Under the pieces are notes generated by a model, which was not told the origin of the DNA, did not search any database, and saw nothing but the letters and a program-made list of their open reading frames with translations. Of a stretch of 64,000 bases of DNA, positions 1 to 7,725 are shown in pieces (position 1 is the stretch's first letter; each line of letters starts with the position of its first letter). Made by a program: the position numbers and the translations under genes. Location of the stretch: NCBI GenBank assembly GCA_039815685.1, contig JBCBYV010000001.1, positions 1-64,000 on the forward strand, written 5' to 3'. The DNA is from Thermohalobaculum sp039815685. Its GTDB lineage: Bacteria > Pseudomonadota > Alphaproteobacteria > Rhodobacterales > Rhodobacteraceae.

Positions 1-36
1 CGCCGCCTCGCGGGGGGCTCGCGCGGGGGTTGCGCG

Positions 37-123
37 CCCCCCCCCCCCCCCCCCCCCCGCTGTTGTGGTCCTCCTTCCCTCCCCCCGCGGGCGGCCGGCG
101 CGGGGCGGCCCCCCCCCCCCCCC
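37..123. other. Low-complexity poly-C region at window edge
   Basis: A run of 22 C (37-58) is followed by GC-only sequence and a second run of 15 C (109-123). Nothing else in the window resembles this. Bases 1-150 code for nothing recognisable. It most likely reflects the error-prone end of a contig, for example reverse-complemented poly-G calls, rather than biology. Confidence 0.7.
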
Positions 124-189
124 GACTGTCCTCCCGATCCGCCTCTTATGGGCCGTTGGGGCAGGGTGCGGACCAACGCCCGCCAGGTC

Positions 190-660
190 TCACTTGATGT
201 GGGAGCGGAGCAGCCAGGCGAACTTCTCATGCGTCCGGCCGCGGCCGATGGCGAGGTCCTCGGTCAGCGGATCGCCGTTCTTGGCAGCGACCTCGGCAAG
301 CGCCGACATGGTCCCGGCAAGCAGCGACTGATCGGCCGCAAGTTTCGCCACCATCTCCTCGGCCGACGCGTGCCCGTCGCACTCCTCGACCTTCGAGCGC
401 TTGACGTGCTCGCTCAGGCGGCCCTCGGCGTGGCCATCAAGCGCCTTGATGCGCTCGGCGAGGTCGTCCTGCGCCTCGAAATGATCCTCGTAGATCTTCT
501 GGAAGAGATCGTGCAGCGACCCGAAGGACATGCCCGTCACGTTCCAATGATAGTTCTGCGCCTTCATCGTGACGACGGCGGTCTCGGACAGTCCCTGCGT
601 GAGACCGTCGATGATGGCCTCAAGGGCCGAGCCTTCGAGTTCGGTTGCCAGGTTCTGCAT
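190..660 (-). CDS. dps: Dps/ferritin-like iron storage protein, copy 1
   Basis: A 156-residue Dps-family mini-ferritin, expected to form a cytoplasmic 12-mer that oxidises Fe(II) with peroxide and stores it. The inter-subunit ferroxidase pattern is visible: His38 (in HWNV), His50, Asp65 and Glu69 (in AER). The position that is Asp in E. coli Dps is Gln54 here, and also in the second copy. It is paralogous to the protein at 20406-20876, close to identical over the first 60 residues. The ATG at 660 begins the conserved MQNL start shared by both copies. An ICE-type operator and -35 element lie 84-113 bp upstream, so repression by Irr under iron limitation is inferred. Confidence 0.93.
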   Translation of the reverse strand: MQNLATELEGSALEAIIDGLTQGLSETAVVTMKAQNYHWNVTGMSFGSLHDLFQKIYEDHFEAQDDLAERIKALDGHAEGRLSEHVKRSKVEECDGHASAEEMVAKLAADQSLLAGTMSALAEVAAKNGDPLTEDLAIGRGRTHEKFAWLLRSHIK

Positions 661-743
661 ATCGGCCTCACTTTCTTAAGACTTTATCCGCTGGCTTGCT
701 GGCTGCGCCCGAATGGGGTCGCGGCTGGCTGGCTTGCTGCTCC

Positions 744-773
744 TTTAGAATAGTTCTAAAGAGCGCTCGTCAA
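744..773 (-). promoter_or_regulatory. dps1 promoter with perfect ICE box (Irr operator)
   Basis: Reading toward dps1, TTGACG (768-773) is followed by 7 bp and then TTTAGAACTATTCTAAA (744-760), a perfect match to the iron control element TTTAGAA-N3-TTCTAAA bound by Irr in alphaproteobacteria. With normal spacing the operator covers the -10 region, which suits repression by occlusion. The same -35/N7/ICE arrangement, including the CTA spacer, precedes dps2. Confidence 0.85.
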
Positions 774-781
774 GGGTGAAT

Positions 782-798
782 CTTAGAACGGCTCTAAA
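782..798. promoter_or_regulatory. Second, imperfect ICE-like site upstream of dps1
   Basis: CTTAGAACGGCTCTAAA matches 12 of the 14 defined ICE positions. It lies 21 bp upstream of the perfect site, so paired or cooperative Irr binding at dps1 is plausible. No second site was seen at dps2. Confidence 0.5.
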
Positions 799-1008
799 AA
801 TGTGCATGGCGCCGCTCCGATCAAGCCCCTCACAGATTCCTGTTAAGACCCCCGACAATCGCCCCATCGAGCCCGCCGACAAGCGCCCGGGCGACTGACG
901 CCGATGCCCTTTCCTGTTCGTCACCCAGATACTGGACACATGTGTCTAGCGCTCCGGCGAAAGGCCGGTTAGCGTATCCGCGACAGGGAATGCACCAGCG
1001 GGTCTGCC

Positions 1009-3414
1009 ATGAAATCTCACTACCGTGTCGTGGTCATCGGGGGCGGCGTCGTCGGCGCCTCCGTCCTCTATCATCTCGCCAAGTTCGGCTGGACCGACGT
1101 GGTCATGCTGGAGCGCCGGCGCCTCGCTTCGGGCTCCTCCTGGCACGCAGCCGGCGGCATCCACGCGCTGAACGCGGACCCGAACATGGCGGCGCTGCAG
1201 GCCTACACCATCGATCTCCTCTCTGAGATCGAGGCTGAGTCGGGGCAGAGCATCGGGCTCCACATGACCGGCGGTCTCACGCTCGCCGGCACGCCCGAGC
1301 GCTGGGAGTGGCTGCAGGCGAACTACCGCATCTTCCAGTCCATCGGCATCGACGATTGCGAGCTCGTCACGCCGGAGGAGGCGCAGAAGCGCTGCCCGAT
1401 CATGTCCAAGGACGGCGTGCTGGGCGCGATGTGGGCCGACCGGGAAGGGTATATCGACACGACCGGCACCGTCACCGCCTACGCCACCGCCGCCAAGAAG
1501 CGCGGCGCGGAGTATTACGAGCAGACGAAGGTCGATGAGCTGATCCAGACCGCCGACGGCTGGCAGGTCGTGACGGACAAGGGCACCATCACCTGCGAGC
1601 ATGTGGTGAACGCCGCCGGCCTCTGGGCCAAGCAGGTCGGGCGCATGGCGGGGATCGAGCTGCCGGTCTCGCCCCTCAAGCACCACTACCTCGTCACCGA
1701 CAGCGTGCCGGAGGTCGCAGTGTCGGACTTCGAGATGCCGATGACCGTGGACCTCGAGGGCTTCACCTATATGCGCCAAGATCAGCACGGCGTGCTGGTC
1801 GGCATCTACGAGATCGAGCACGAGCACTGGGCGATGGACGGCGCGCCCTGGGACTATCGAGAGGAACTCTTCCAGGAACAGCTCGACCGCATCGAGAACG
1901 AGCTCACCCTCGGCTTCGCGCGCTATCCGGCGATCCAGGAGGTGGGCATCAAGACCTGGGTGAATGGCGCCTTCACCTTCTCGCCCGATGGCAACCCGCT
2001 CGTCGGTCCTGTGCCGGGCAAGCGCGGCTACTGGTCCGCCTGCGCGGTCATGGCCGGCTTCCTGCAGGGTGGGGGCGTCGGCAAGACGCTGGCTGAATGG
2101 ATGATCCATGGCGAGCCGGAGGCCGATGCCTGGTCGATGGACGTCGCGCGTTACGGCAAGTTCGCCGAGAACAAGCGCTACATCCGGGAGACGACGGGCC
2201 AGTTCTACTCCCGCCGCTTCGTCATGACCTACCCGAATGAGCAGCTTCCCGCCGGCCGCCCCCTCAAGATGGCGCCCGCGAATGAGGCGATGAGCGGGGC
2301 CGGCTGCAAATGGGGCGTGAGCTGGGACCTCGAAGTGCCGCTCTACTTCGCGCCGCAGGGCTTCGAGGAGACGCCGACCCTCAAGCGCTCCAACGCCTTC
2401 GAGATCGTGGCCGAGGAGTGCAAGGCGATCCGGGAGCGGGTGGGCCTCCTCGATATCACCGGGTTCAGCCGGTACGAGGTCTCGGGGCCGAATGCCGAGA
2501 AATGGCTCGATACGATCTTCTCAACAAAGCTGCCAAAGCCCGGCCGTGGCCGCCTCGCCGTGATGCTGGCACCCAACGGGCGCCTCAAGGGCGATCTCAC
2601 GCTCCTCAACTGGGGCGACGGCACCTGGTGGATCATGGGCTCCTACTACCTTCGCGCCTGGCACATGCGGTGGTTCCAGGATCACCTGATCGACGGCGCC
2701 GAGGTGCGCGATCTCGGCGAGGAGGTCTGCGGCTTCGCCCTCGCCGGCCCGAGATCTCGCAAGGTGATCGAGAAGGTGGCGGAGCAGGATGTCGGCACGC
2801 TCCCCTTCATGGGCTGCGGCAGGTTCGATATCGGCCTCGTCCGCGCCCATGTGGCCCGCATGTCCGTGACGGGCGAGATGGGCTACGAGATCAGCTGCCG
2901 CCCCGGCGACCACATCGCCCTCCGCCGTCTGCTGCTGGAGGCCGGCGCGGAGGAGGGGCTGCGCGAATGCGGCTTCAACGCGCTCCTCTCCACCCGGATC
3001 GAGAAGAGCTTCGGCATCTGGTCGGCGGAGTTCACGCAGGACCGTACGCCGGCCATGACCGGCATGGATCGCTGGATCGCCTGGGACAAGGGCGACTTCA
3101 TCGGGCGCGAGGCCGCGGTGGCGGAGCGGGACGGAAACGGTCCCGCCAAGCGCCTCGTGACGCTCGAGGTCGATAGTGCGGATGCCGATGCCAGCGGCTA
3201 CGAGCCGGTCTGGCAGGGCGAAAGCCTCGTCGGCTTCGTCACCTCCGGCGCCTACGGCCACACGCTGAAGAAATCGCTCGCCATGGCGATGGTCGATACG
3301 GGGATGGCGGAGCCGGGCACGGATCTCAGCGTACATGTCGTCGGCAAGCGCTGCCCCGCGACCGTGCTCGCCCCCTCGCCCTACGACCCGGACGGCCGGG
3401 CGATGCGGGGATGA
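1009..3414 (+). CDS. DMGDH/sarcosine dehydrogenase-like FAD-GcvT fusion protein
   Basis: An 801-residue flavoprotein of the dimethylglycine/sarcosine dehydrogenase family, which oxidatively demethylates N-methyl amino acids and passes the one-carbon unit to tetrahydrofolate. The N-terminal half is a DAO-type FAD domain with GGGVVGAS near residue 11. His46 in the motif SGSSWHAAGG corresponds to the covalent FAD attachment site of DMGDH. The C-terminal half (about 430-795) is a GcvT-like aminomethyltransferase domain. The length is normal for the family. It is the first gene of an operon, and its stop overlaps the next start by 4 bp (ATGA). The exact substrate cannot be read; dimethylglycine, a betaine or another methylated amine are the options. 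Confidence 0.85.
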   Translation: MKSHYRVVVIGGGVVGASVLYHLAKFGWTDVVMLERRRLASGSSWHAAGGIHALNADPNMAALQAYTIDLLSEIEAESGQSIGLHMTGGLTLAGTPERWEWLQANYRIFQSIGIDDCELVTPEEAQKRCPIMSKDGVLGAMWADREGYIDTTGTVTAYATAAKKRGAEYYEQTKVDELIQTADGWQVVTDKGTITCEHVVNAAGLWAKQVGRMAGIELPVSPLKHHYLVTDSVPEVAVSDFEMPMTVDLEGFTYMRQDQHGVLVGIYEIEHEHWAMDGAPWDYREELFQEQLDRIENELTLGFARYPAIQEVGIKTWVNGAFTFSPDGNPLVGPVPGKRGYWSACAVMAGFLQGGGVGKTLAEWMIHGEPEADAWSMDVARYGKFAENKRYIRETTGQFYSRRFVMTYPNEQLPAGRPLKMAPANEAMSGAGCKWGVSWDLEVPLYFAPQGFEETPTLKRSNAFEIVAEECKAIRERVGLLDITGFSRYEVSGPNAEKWLDTIFSTKLPKPGRGRLAVMLAPNGRLKGDLTLLNWGDGTWWIMGSYYLRAWHMRWFQDHLIDGAEVRDLGEEVCGFALAGPRSRKVIEKVAEQDVGTLPFMGCGRFDIGLVRAHVARMSVTGEMGYEISCRPGDHIALRRLLLEAGAEEGLRECGFNALLSTRIEKSFGIWSAEFTQDRTPAMTGMDRWIAWDKGDFIGREAAVAERDGNGPAKRLVTLEVDSADADASGYEPVWQGESLVGFVTSGAYGHTLKKSLAMAMVDTGMAEPGTDLSVHVVGKRCPATVLAPSPYDPDGRAMRG

Positions 3415-4940
3415 GCACGACCGAAGCGCGCCGACGGCGTCGCGCCCCACGGGGCGACGGCGCCGCGAAGCGCGACGTGAACTACCGCCAGCTTCGCAAT
3501 CCCTTCCCGCCGATGGACGTCTTCAGCGCCGACGCCATCGCGGCGATGCACGAGACTGCGCTCCGCACGCTCGAGGAGCTTGGCGTCAAGGTCCTGCTGC
3601 CCGAGGCGCTGCGGCTCTTCGAGGAGGGCGGCGCCCGGATCGACGGGGAAATGGTGCATATCGGGCGGGAGATCGTGGAGGCCGCCCTCGCCACCGCACC
3701 CCGCTCCGTCACCTGCCGCGCCGGGGCGCGCGATCGCGACGTGCTGCTCGAGCTCGGGGCGCTCAACTTCCAGCCGGGCGCCGGGGCGCCGCACGCGACC
3801 GACCTCAAGCGCGGGCGACGTCCGGGCTCGGAGCGCGACTTCCGCGACCTCGTGCAGCTCACCCATCACTTCGACGTCCTGCAGATGCTGCCCCCGCTGG
3901 TCGAGCCGCAGGACGTGCCCACCCCTCTCCGCCACTACGCCACCATGCAGGCGCAGCTCACCCTCAGCGACAAGCTGCCCTTCATCTTCTCCCGCGGCAC
4001 CCCGCAGGTGCAGGACTGCTTCGAGATGATCCGCGACTTCCGCGGGCTCTCGGATGCCCAGTTCCACGCCGAGCCGCATTGCTACACGATCATCAACACC
4101 AACAGCCCCCGGCTCCTCGATGTGCCCATGGCGCAGGGCCTGATCGACTTCGCACGCGCGAACCAGGTTTCGATCGTCACGCCCTTCACCCTGATGGGGG
4201 CGATGGCGCCGATCACGGTGGCCGGTGCCGTGACCTTGAGCCATGCTGAAGCTTTGGCCGCCATCACCCTGACGCAGCTTGTCAATCCCGGTGCGCCCGT
4301 CTGCTACGGCACCTTCACCTCGAACGTGGACATGAAGTCCGGCGCCCCCGCCTTCGGCACGCCCGCGCATTTCCAGGCCTCCCTCGCCGCGGGGCAGCTT
4401 GCGCGCATGATCGGCCTGCCTTGGCGGAGCGCTGCGGGATCGGCGGCCAACCTCAACGACGTGCAGGCCGCGAACGAGAACCAGTTCGGCCTCTGGGGCT
4501 GCCTCCTCGCCGGCGCGACGGTGATCATCCACTCCGCCGGCTGGCTGGAAGGCGGGCTCACCGTCAGCTACGAAAAGCTGATCTCCGATGTCGAGGTCCT
4601 CAACATGGTCGCCGAGCTCTGCGCCGGCGCCGAAGCCGGGGCGGGCGAGATCGGCTTCGACGCGCTCTCAGAGGTGCAGCCGAGCGGGCATTTCTTCGCT
4701 GCAGCCCAGACCATGGCGCGCTACCAGACGGCATTCTACGAGCCCGTGCTCCACGACTACGCCAATTTCGGCACCTGGCAGGAGCGGGGCGCCCGCGACG
4801 CCAGCACGCGCGCCACCAAGATCTGGCAGCAGATCCTGGCGGAGGGACCGGGCCCCGCTATCGACCCCGACCGCGCCGCCGCGCTATCGGACTTCATTGC
4901 CCGTCGCAGTGCGGCGGGCGGCGCCCCGCCGGAGAGCTGA
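3411..4940 (+). CDS. MttB-family (trimethylamine/betaine) methyltransferase, non-pyrrolysine
   Basis: A 509-residue member of the trimethylamine methyltransferase (MttB) superfamily, a TIM-barrel enzyme that demethylates quaternary or tertiary amines. The reading frame is continuous with no internal UAG, so it belongs to the non-pyrrolysine branch that includes glycine betaine:corrinoid methyltransferase MtgB. The first 25 residues are Arg/Ala-rich and probably disordered. It is coupled to the DMGDH-like gene upstream (ATGA) and separated by only 3 bp from the TetR gene. No MttC-type corrinoid protein or corrinoid reactivator is present in the window, so the methyl acceptor is unresolved. Confidence 0.85.
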   Translation: MSTTEARRRRRAPRGDGAAKRDVNYRQLRNPFPPMDVFSADAIAAMHETALRTLEELGVKVLLPEALRLFEEGGARIDGEMVHIGREIVEAALATAPRSVTCRAGARDRDVLLELGALNFQPGAGAPHATDLKRGRRPGSERDFRDLVQLTHHFDVLQMLPPLVEPQDVPTPLRHYATMQAQLTLSDKLPFIFSRGTPQVQDCFEMIRDFRGLSDAQFHAEPHCYTIINTNSPRLLDVPMAQGLIDFARANQVSIVTPFTLMGAMAPITVAGAVTLSHAEALAAITLTQLVNPGAPVCYGTFTSNVDMKSGAPAFGTPAHFQASLAAGQLARMIGLPWRSAAGSAANLNDVQAANENQFGLWGCLLAGATVIIHSAGWLEGGLTVSYEKLISDVEVLNMVAELCAGAEAGAGEIGFDALSEVQPSGHFFAAAQTMARYQTAFYEPVLHDYANFGTWQERGARDASTRATKIWQQILAEGPGPAIDPDRAAALSDFIARRSAAGGAPPES

Positions 4941-4943
4941 GCC

Positions 4944-5627
4944 ATGGGCAAGCACCAGACCGGCCCGGTCCTCCACCGCGACGACCCCGACAAGGAACCG
5001 CTCGTCGGCAACGTGAAGGCCACGCGCGAGGACTGGCTGAACGTCGCGATGGACGTGCTCATCAGCGACGGGGTGGAGCATGTGAAGGTGCTCGATCTCG
5101 GCAACCGCCTCGGCGTCTCCCGTTCGAGCTTCTACTGGTATTTCAAGTCGCGCCAGGCGCTCCTCGACGCGCTTCTCCGCCACTGGCAGGACACCAACAC
5201 CGCCGCCATCGTCGCCAAGGCGGCGACGCCCGCGGAGACGATCACCGAGGCGGTTTGCAACTTCTTCCATTGCGTCATCGACGACCGGATCTTCAGCAAT
5301 GCGCTCGACTTCGCCGTGCGCGACTGGGCCCGCCGCTCGGGCAAGGTGCGCAACCTGCTCGACCAGTCGGACCAGACGCGGCTCGACGCGCTTGCCGCCA
5401 TGTTCCGCCGCTTCGACTACCCGCCCGAAGAGGCGATGGTGCGCGCCCGCGTCCTCTACTTCATGCAGCTCGGCTACGACATTGCCGAGCTTAACGAGCC
5501 GACGCAGGACCGGCTGAAGCTCGTGCCCATGTATCTCTACTGCTTCACCGGACGTGAGCCGCGACCCGCCGAGATCGCCGCGCTCGAGGCCTATGCACGA
5601 TCCGCCATGGACGGGAGGATGGAATGA
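4944..5627 (+). CDS. TetR-family regulator embedded in the methylamine operon
   Basis: A 227-residue TetR-type transcriptional regulator. The helix-turn-helix is at about residues 32-75 (VKVLDLGNRLGVSRSSFYWYF), preceded by a 25-residue tail. The C-terminal ligand domain is not assignable to a known ligand. It sits between the MttB-like gene (3 bp gap) and the next flavoprotein (4-bp ATGA overlap), so it is co-transcribed with the enzymes it presumably controls. Autoregulated substrate induction is inferred; no operator was identified. Confidence 0.88.
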   Translation: MGKHQTGPVLHRDDPDKEPLVGNVKATREDWLNVAMDVLISDGVEHVKVLDLGNRLGVSRSSFYWYFKSRQALLDALLRHWQDTNTAAIVAKAATPAETITEAVCNFFHCVIDDRIFSNALDFAVRDWARRSGKVRNLLDQSDQTRLDALAAMFRRFDYPPEEAMVRARVLYFMQLGYDIAELNEPTQDRLKLVPMYLYCFTGREPRPAEIAALEAYARSAMDGRME

Positions 5628-6931
5628 CTGACACCGCGGATGCGATCATCATCGGGACCGGCGTCATCGGCTCGGCCGTCGCCTTCGAGATGGCGAAGGC
5701 GGGCTGGAAGACGCTGAGCCTCGACCGCAACCCCGCCATCGGCCATGGCTCCACCGCAGGCTCCTGTGCCATCATCCGCATGCATTACTCGACCCTCGAT
5801 GGCACGGCCTTCGCCTATGAAGGCTACCATTACTGGCGCGACTGGGCGGCCTATCTCGGCCTGCCGACCGACATGACGCTGGCTGAGTTCCGGGAGGTCG
5901 GCTGCCTCGTCATCAAGACCGAGGCCAACGGCCATCTCGTGAAACACATGCAGCACAGCACCGAGCTCGGCTGCGCGTATGAGGAATGGTCGGCCGAGGA
6001 GATTGCGCGCCGCCTGCCGATTTATGCGCTCAAGCAATACGCCCCGGCCAAGCGGATGGACGATCCGTCCTTCGGTCAGCCCACGGGCGATGCCCTCCGG
6101 GGCGGCGTCTTCTGGCCCAATGGCGGCTACGTGAACGACCCGGCGCTCTCGGCCCAGAACCTCGCCGCCGCGGCCGCCCGGCACGGCGCGAGCCACCGCC
6201 TCGGCGCGGAGGTGGCGGAGATCCTGACCTCGGGCGGCCGCGCAAGCGGTGTGAAGCTTGCGAGCGGGGAGGAGATCCACAGCCCCGTCGTCGTCAATGT
6301 CGCAGGCCCCGCCTCCTCCCGTATCAACGCCATGGCGGGCGTGCTCGACGACATGACCATCGCTACCCGCGCGCTCCGACAGGAGGTGGTGCACGTGCCC
6401 TCGCCCACGAGCTTCGACTTCGAGAGCGACGGCATGATCGTCTCCGACAGCGACATCGCCTGCTACTGCCGCCCCGAGCACGGCAACAACATCCTGGTCG
6501 GCAGCGAGGACCCGCCCTGCGACCCGCATGACTGGGTCGAGGATGACACCGACTACAACCGGAGCTTCACCGAGCAGTGGACGCTGCAGGCGCAGCGCTA
6601 CGGCCAGCGCGTCCCCTCCCTCGGCATCCCCAGCCAGGCGCGCGGGGTCGTCGACCTCTACGATGCGTCGACGGACTGGATCCCGATCTACGACAAATCG
6701 AGCCTGCCGGGCTTCTACATGGCCTGCGGCACCAGCGGGAACCAGTACAAGAACGCCCCCATCGCGGGGAAGATGATGGCCGCCCTCATCGACTACTGCG
6801 AGGGCGGGGCCGACCACGACACCGCGCCGCTCTCCTTCCGGCTGCCCTATATCGACCGCGAGACGAATGTCGGCTTCTATTCCCGCAAGCGCCCTATCAA
6901 CGAGGAATCGAGTTTCTCCGTTCTGGGTTAG
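5624..6931 (+). CDS. FAD-dependent oxidoreductase (DAO family)
   Basis: A 435-residue soluble flavoprotein of the D-amino acid oxidase/sarcosine oxidase fold. The dinucleotide-binding motif GTGVIGSA is at residues 11-18, and the C-terminal substrate/FAD region contains the typical CGTSGNQYKNAP segment. It lacks the GcvT domain present in the first gene of the operon. It overlaps the TetR gene by 4 bp and ends the four-gene operon. Context suggests oxidation of a product of the DMGDH/MttB enzymes, such as sarcosine or a related secondary amine, but the substrate is not visible from sequence. Confidence 0.83.
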   Translation: MTDTADAIIIGTGVIGSAVAFEMAKAGWKTLSLDRNPAIGHGSTAGSCAIIRMHYSTLDGTAFAYEGYHYWRDWAAYLGLPTDMTLAEFREVGCLVIKTEANGHLVKHMQHSTELGCAYEEWSAEEIARRLPIYALKQYAPAKRMDDPSFGQPTGDALRGGVFWPNGGYVNDPALSAQNLAAAAARHGASHRLGAEVAEILTSGGRASGVKLASGEEIHSPVVVNVAGPASSRINAMAGVLDDMTIATRALRQEVVHVPSPTSFDFESDGMIVSDSDIACYCRPEHGNNILVGSEDPPCDPHDWVEDDTDYNRSFTEQWTLQAQRYGQRVPSLGIPSQARGVVDLYDASTDWIPIYDKSSLPGFYMACGTSGNQYKNAPIAGKMMAALIDYCEGGADHDTAPLSFRLPYIDRETNVGFYSRKRPINEESSFSVLG

Positions 6932-6956
6932 GCGCGGCAGTCGAGGAGAAGATCGC

Positions 6957-7673
6957 GTGAAGCATGGATGGTCGCCGCTGAAGCTCGCGCCCTGCGTCGC
7001 CGCGCTGGGCCTCGCCCTCCTACCGGCATCCATGCCCAGGGCGCAGACGATTATCGTGGCGGATGGCCTGCCGCCCGCCCTCTTCGCGTCGCCCGAGGAC
7101 GGGGGCGCCCGGCGCTGGCAGGTCAACGCCAGCGACGCCGTGCCGCTCCGCGAGGGAGCGGCGAACGACGCCCGGGTCGTCGCAAGGCTTGCCGAGCGCG
7201 ATGTCCTTTCGAACGCAGGCTGCACCATGGCGGATGGGGAGCGTTGGTGCAGCGTCCGGCCCATCCGCGGCGGCGGGCGCGGCTATGTCCTCGCCAAGCA
7301 TCTGATGGTGGCCGTCGGGCCGGATGGCATCGTCCCGGTCGGTGTGGACGACAGCCGGCAGCGGGCGGAGAAGCGCGACTTCGATGCGACCGGCAAGGCC
7401 CCCTGCGCGCAGGAACAGGGCGAGGCGCTCGGGACCTGCGATGCGGCGGTCGCGCGCGGCACTGGCGGGGACGCCACCGTCGTCGTGACCTTCGCAAACG
7501 GCTTCGCGCGAAAGCTCTATTTCGTGCACGGGATCTTCGTCGCCGCGAGCGCCACGATGTCCGGGGCAGGGCGGGATACGGACTGGCGGCGGGAGGGTGA
7601 GCTGCATCTCATCCGGGCGGACGATCAGCGTTTTGAGCTGGCCGACAGCTTCGTCTTCGGCGACCGGCCCTGA
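6957..7673 (+). CDS. Secreted SH3-like domain protein
   Basis: A 238-residue exported protein. I chose the GTG at 6957 because it has a good Shine-Dalgarno (GAGGAGAA, about 8 bp upstream) and begins a clear signal peptide (VKHGW...LALLPASMPRAQ); a longer in-frame ATG start would lie inside the preceding gene. After the signal comes a bacterial SH3-like segment (about 45-115) containing the NASDAVPLREG and YVLAKHL motifs. The remainder is unassigned. Four cysteines (CTMADGERWC and CAQEQGEALGTC) could form two disulfides. It lies 26 bp after the flavoprotein operon and may be read through from it. Function unknown. Confidence 0.75.
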   Translation: MKHGWSPLKLAPCVAALGLALLPASMPRAQTIIVADGLPPALFASPEDGGARRWQVNASDAVPLREGAANDARVVARLAERDVLSNAGCTMADGERWCSVRPIRGGGRGYVLAKHLMVAVGPDGIVPVGVDDSRQRAEKRDFDATGKAPCAQEQGEALGTCDAAVARGTGGDATVVVTFANGFARKLYFVHGIFVAASATMSGAGRDTDWRREGELHLIRADDQRFELADSFVFGDRP

Positions 7674-7725
7674 GGAAGACCGCGCCGCCGAAGCGGCGCA
7701 GCCAGTGTTGGAAAGCTCAGCTGGA

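Noticed and set aside
148..753. 201-codon plus-strand frame opposite dps1
   Set aside because: It is the antisense shadow of a well-supported Dps gene and includes its promoter; composition is typical of GC-rich shadow frames.
745..939. Minus-strand 64-codon frame upstream of dps1 ending LELF, like the frame upstream of dps2
   Set aside because: The shared ending is produced by the identical ICE promoter DNA, not by protein homology. The rest of the two frames does not match and there is no Shine-Dalgarno support.
3411..4940. Pyrrolysine-containing trimethylamine methyltransferase
   Set aside because: The frame has no internal TAG and no pyl genes are in the window, so it is a non-pyrrolysine MttB homologue.
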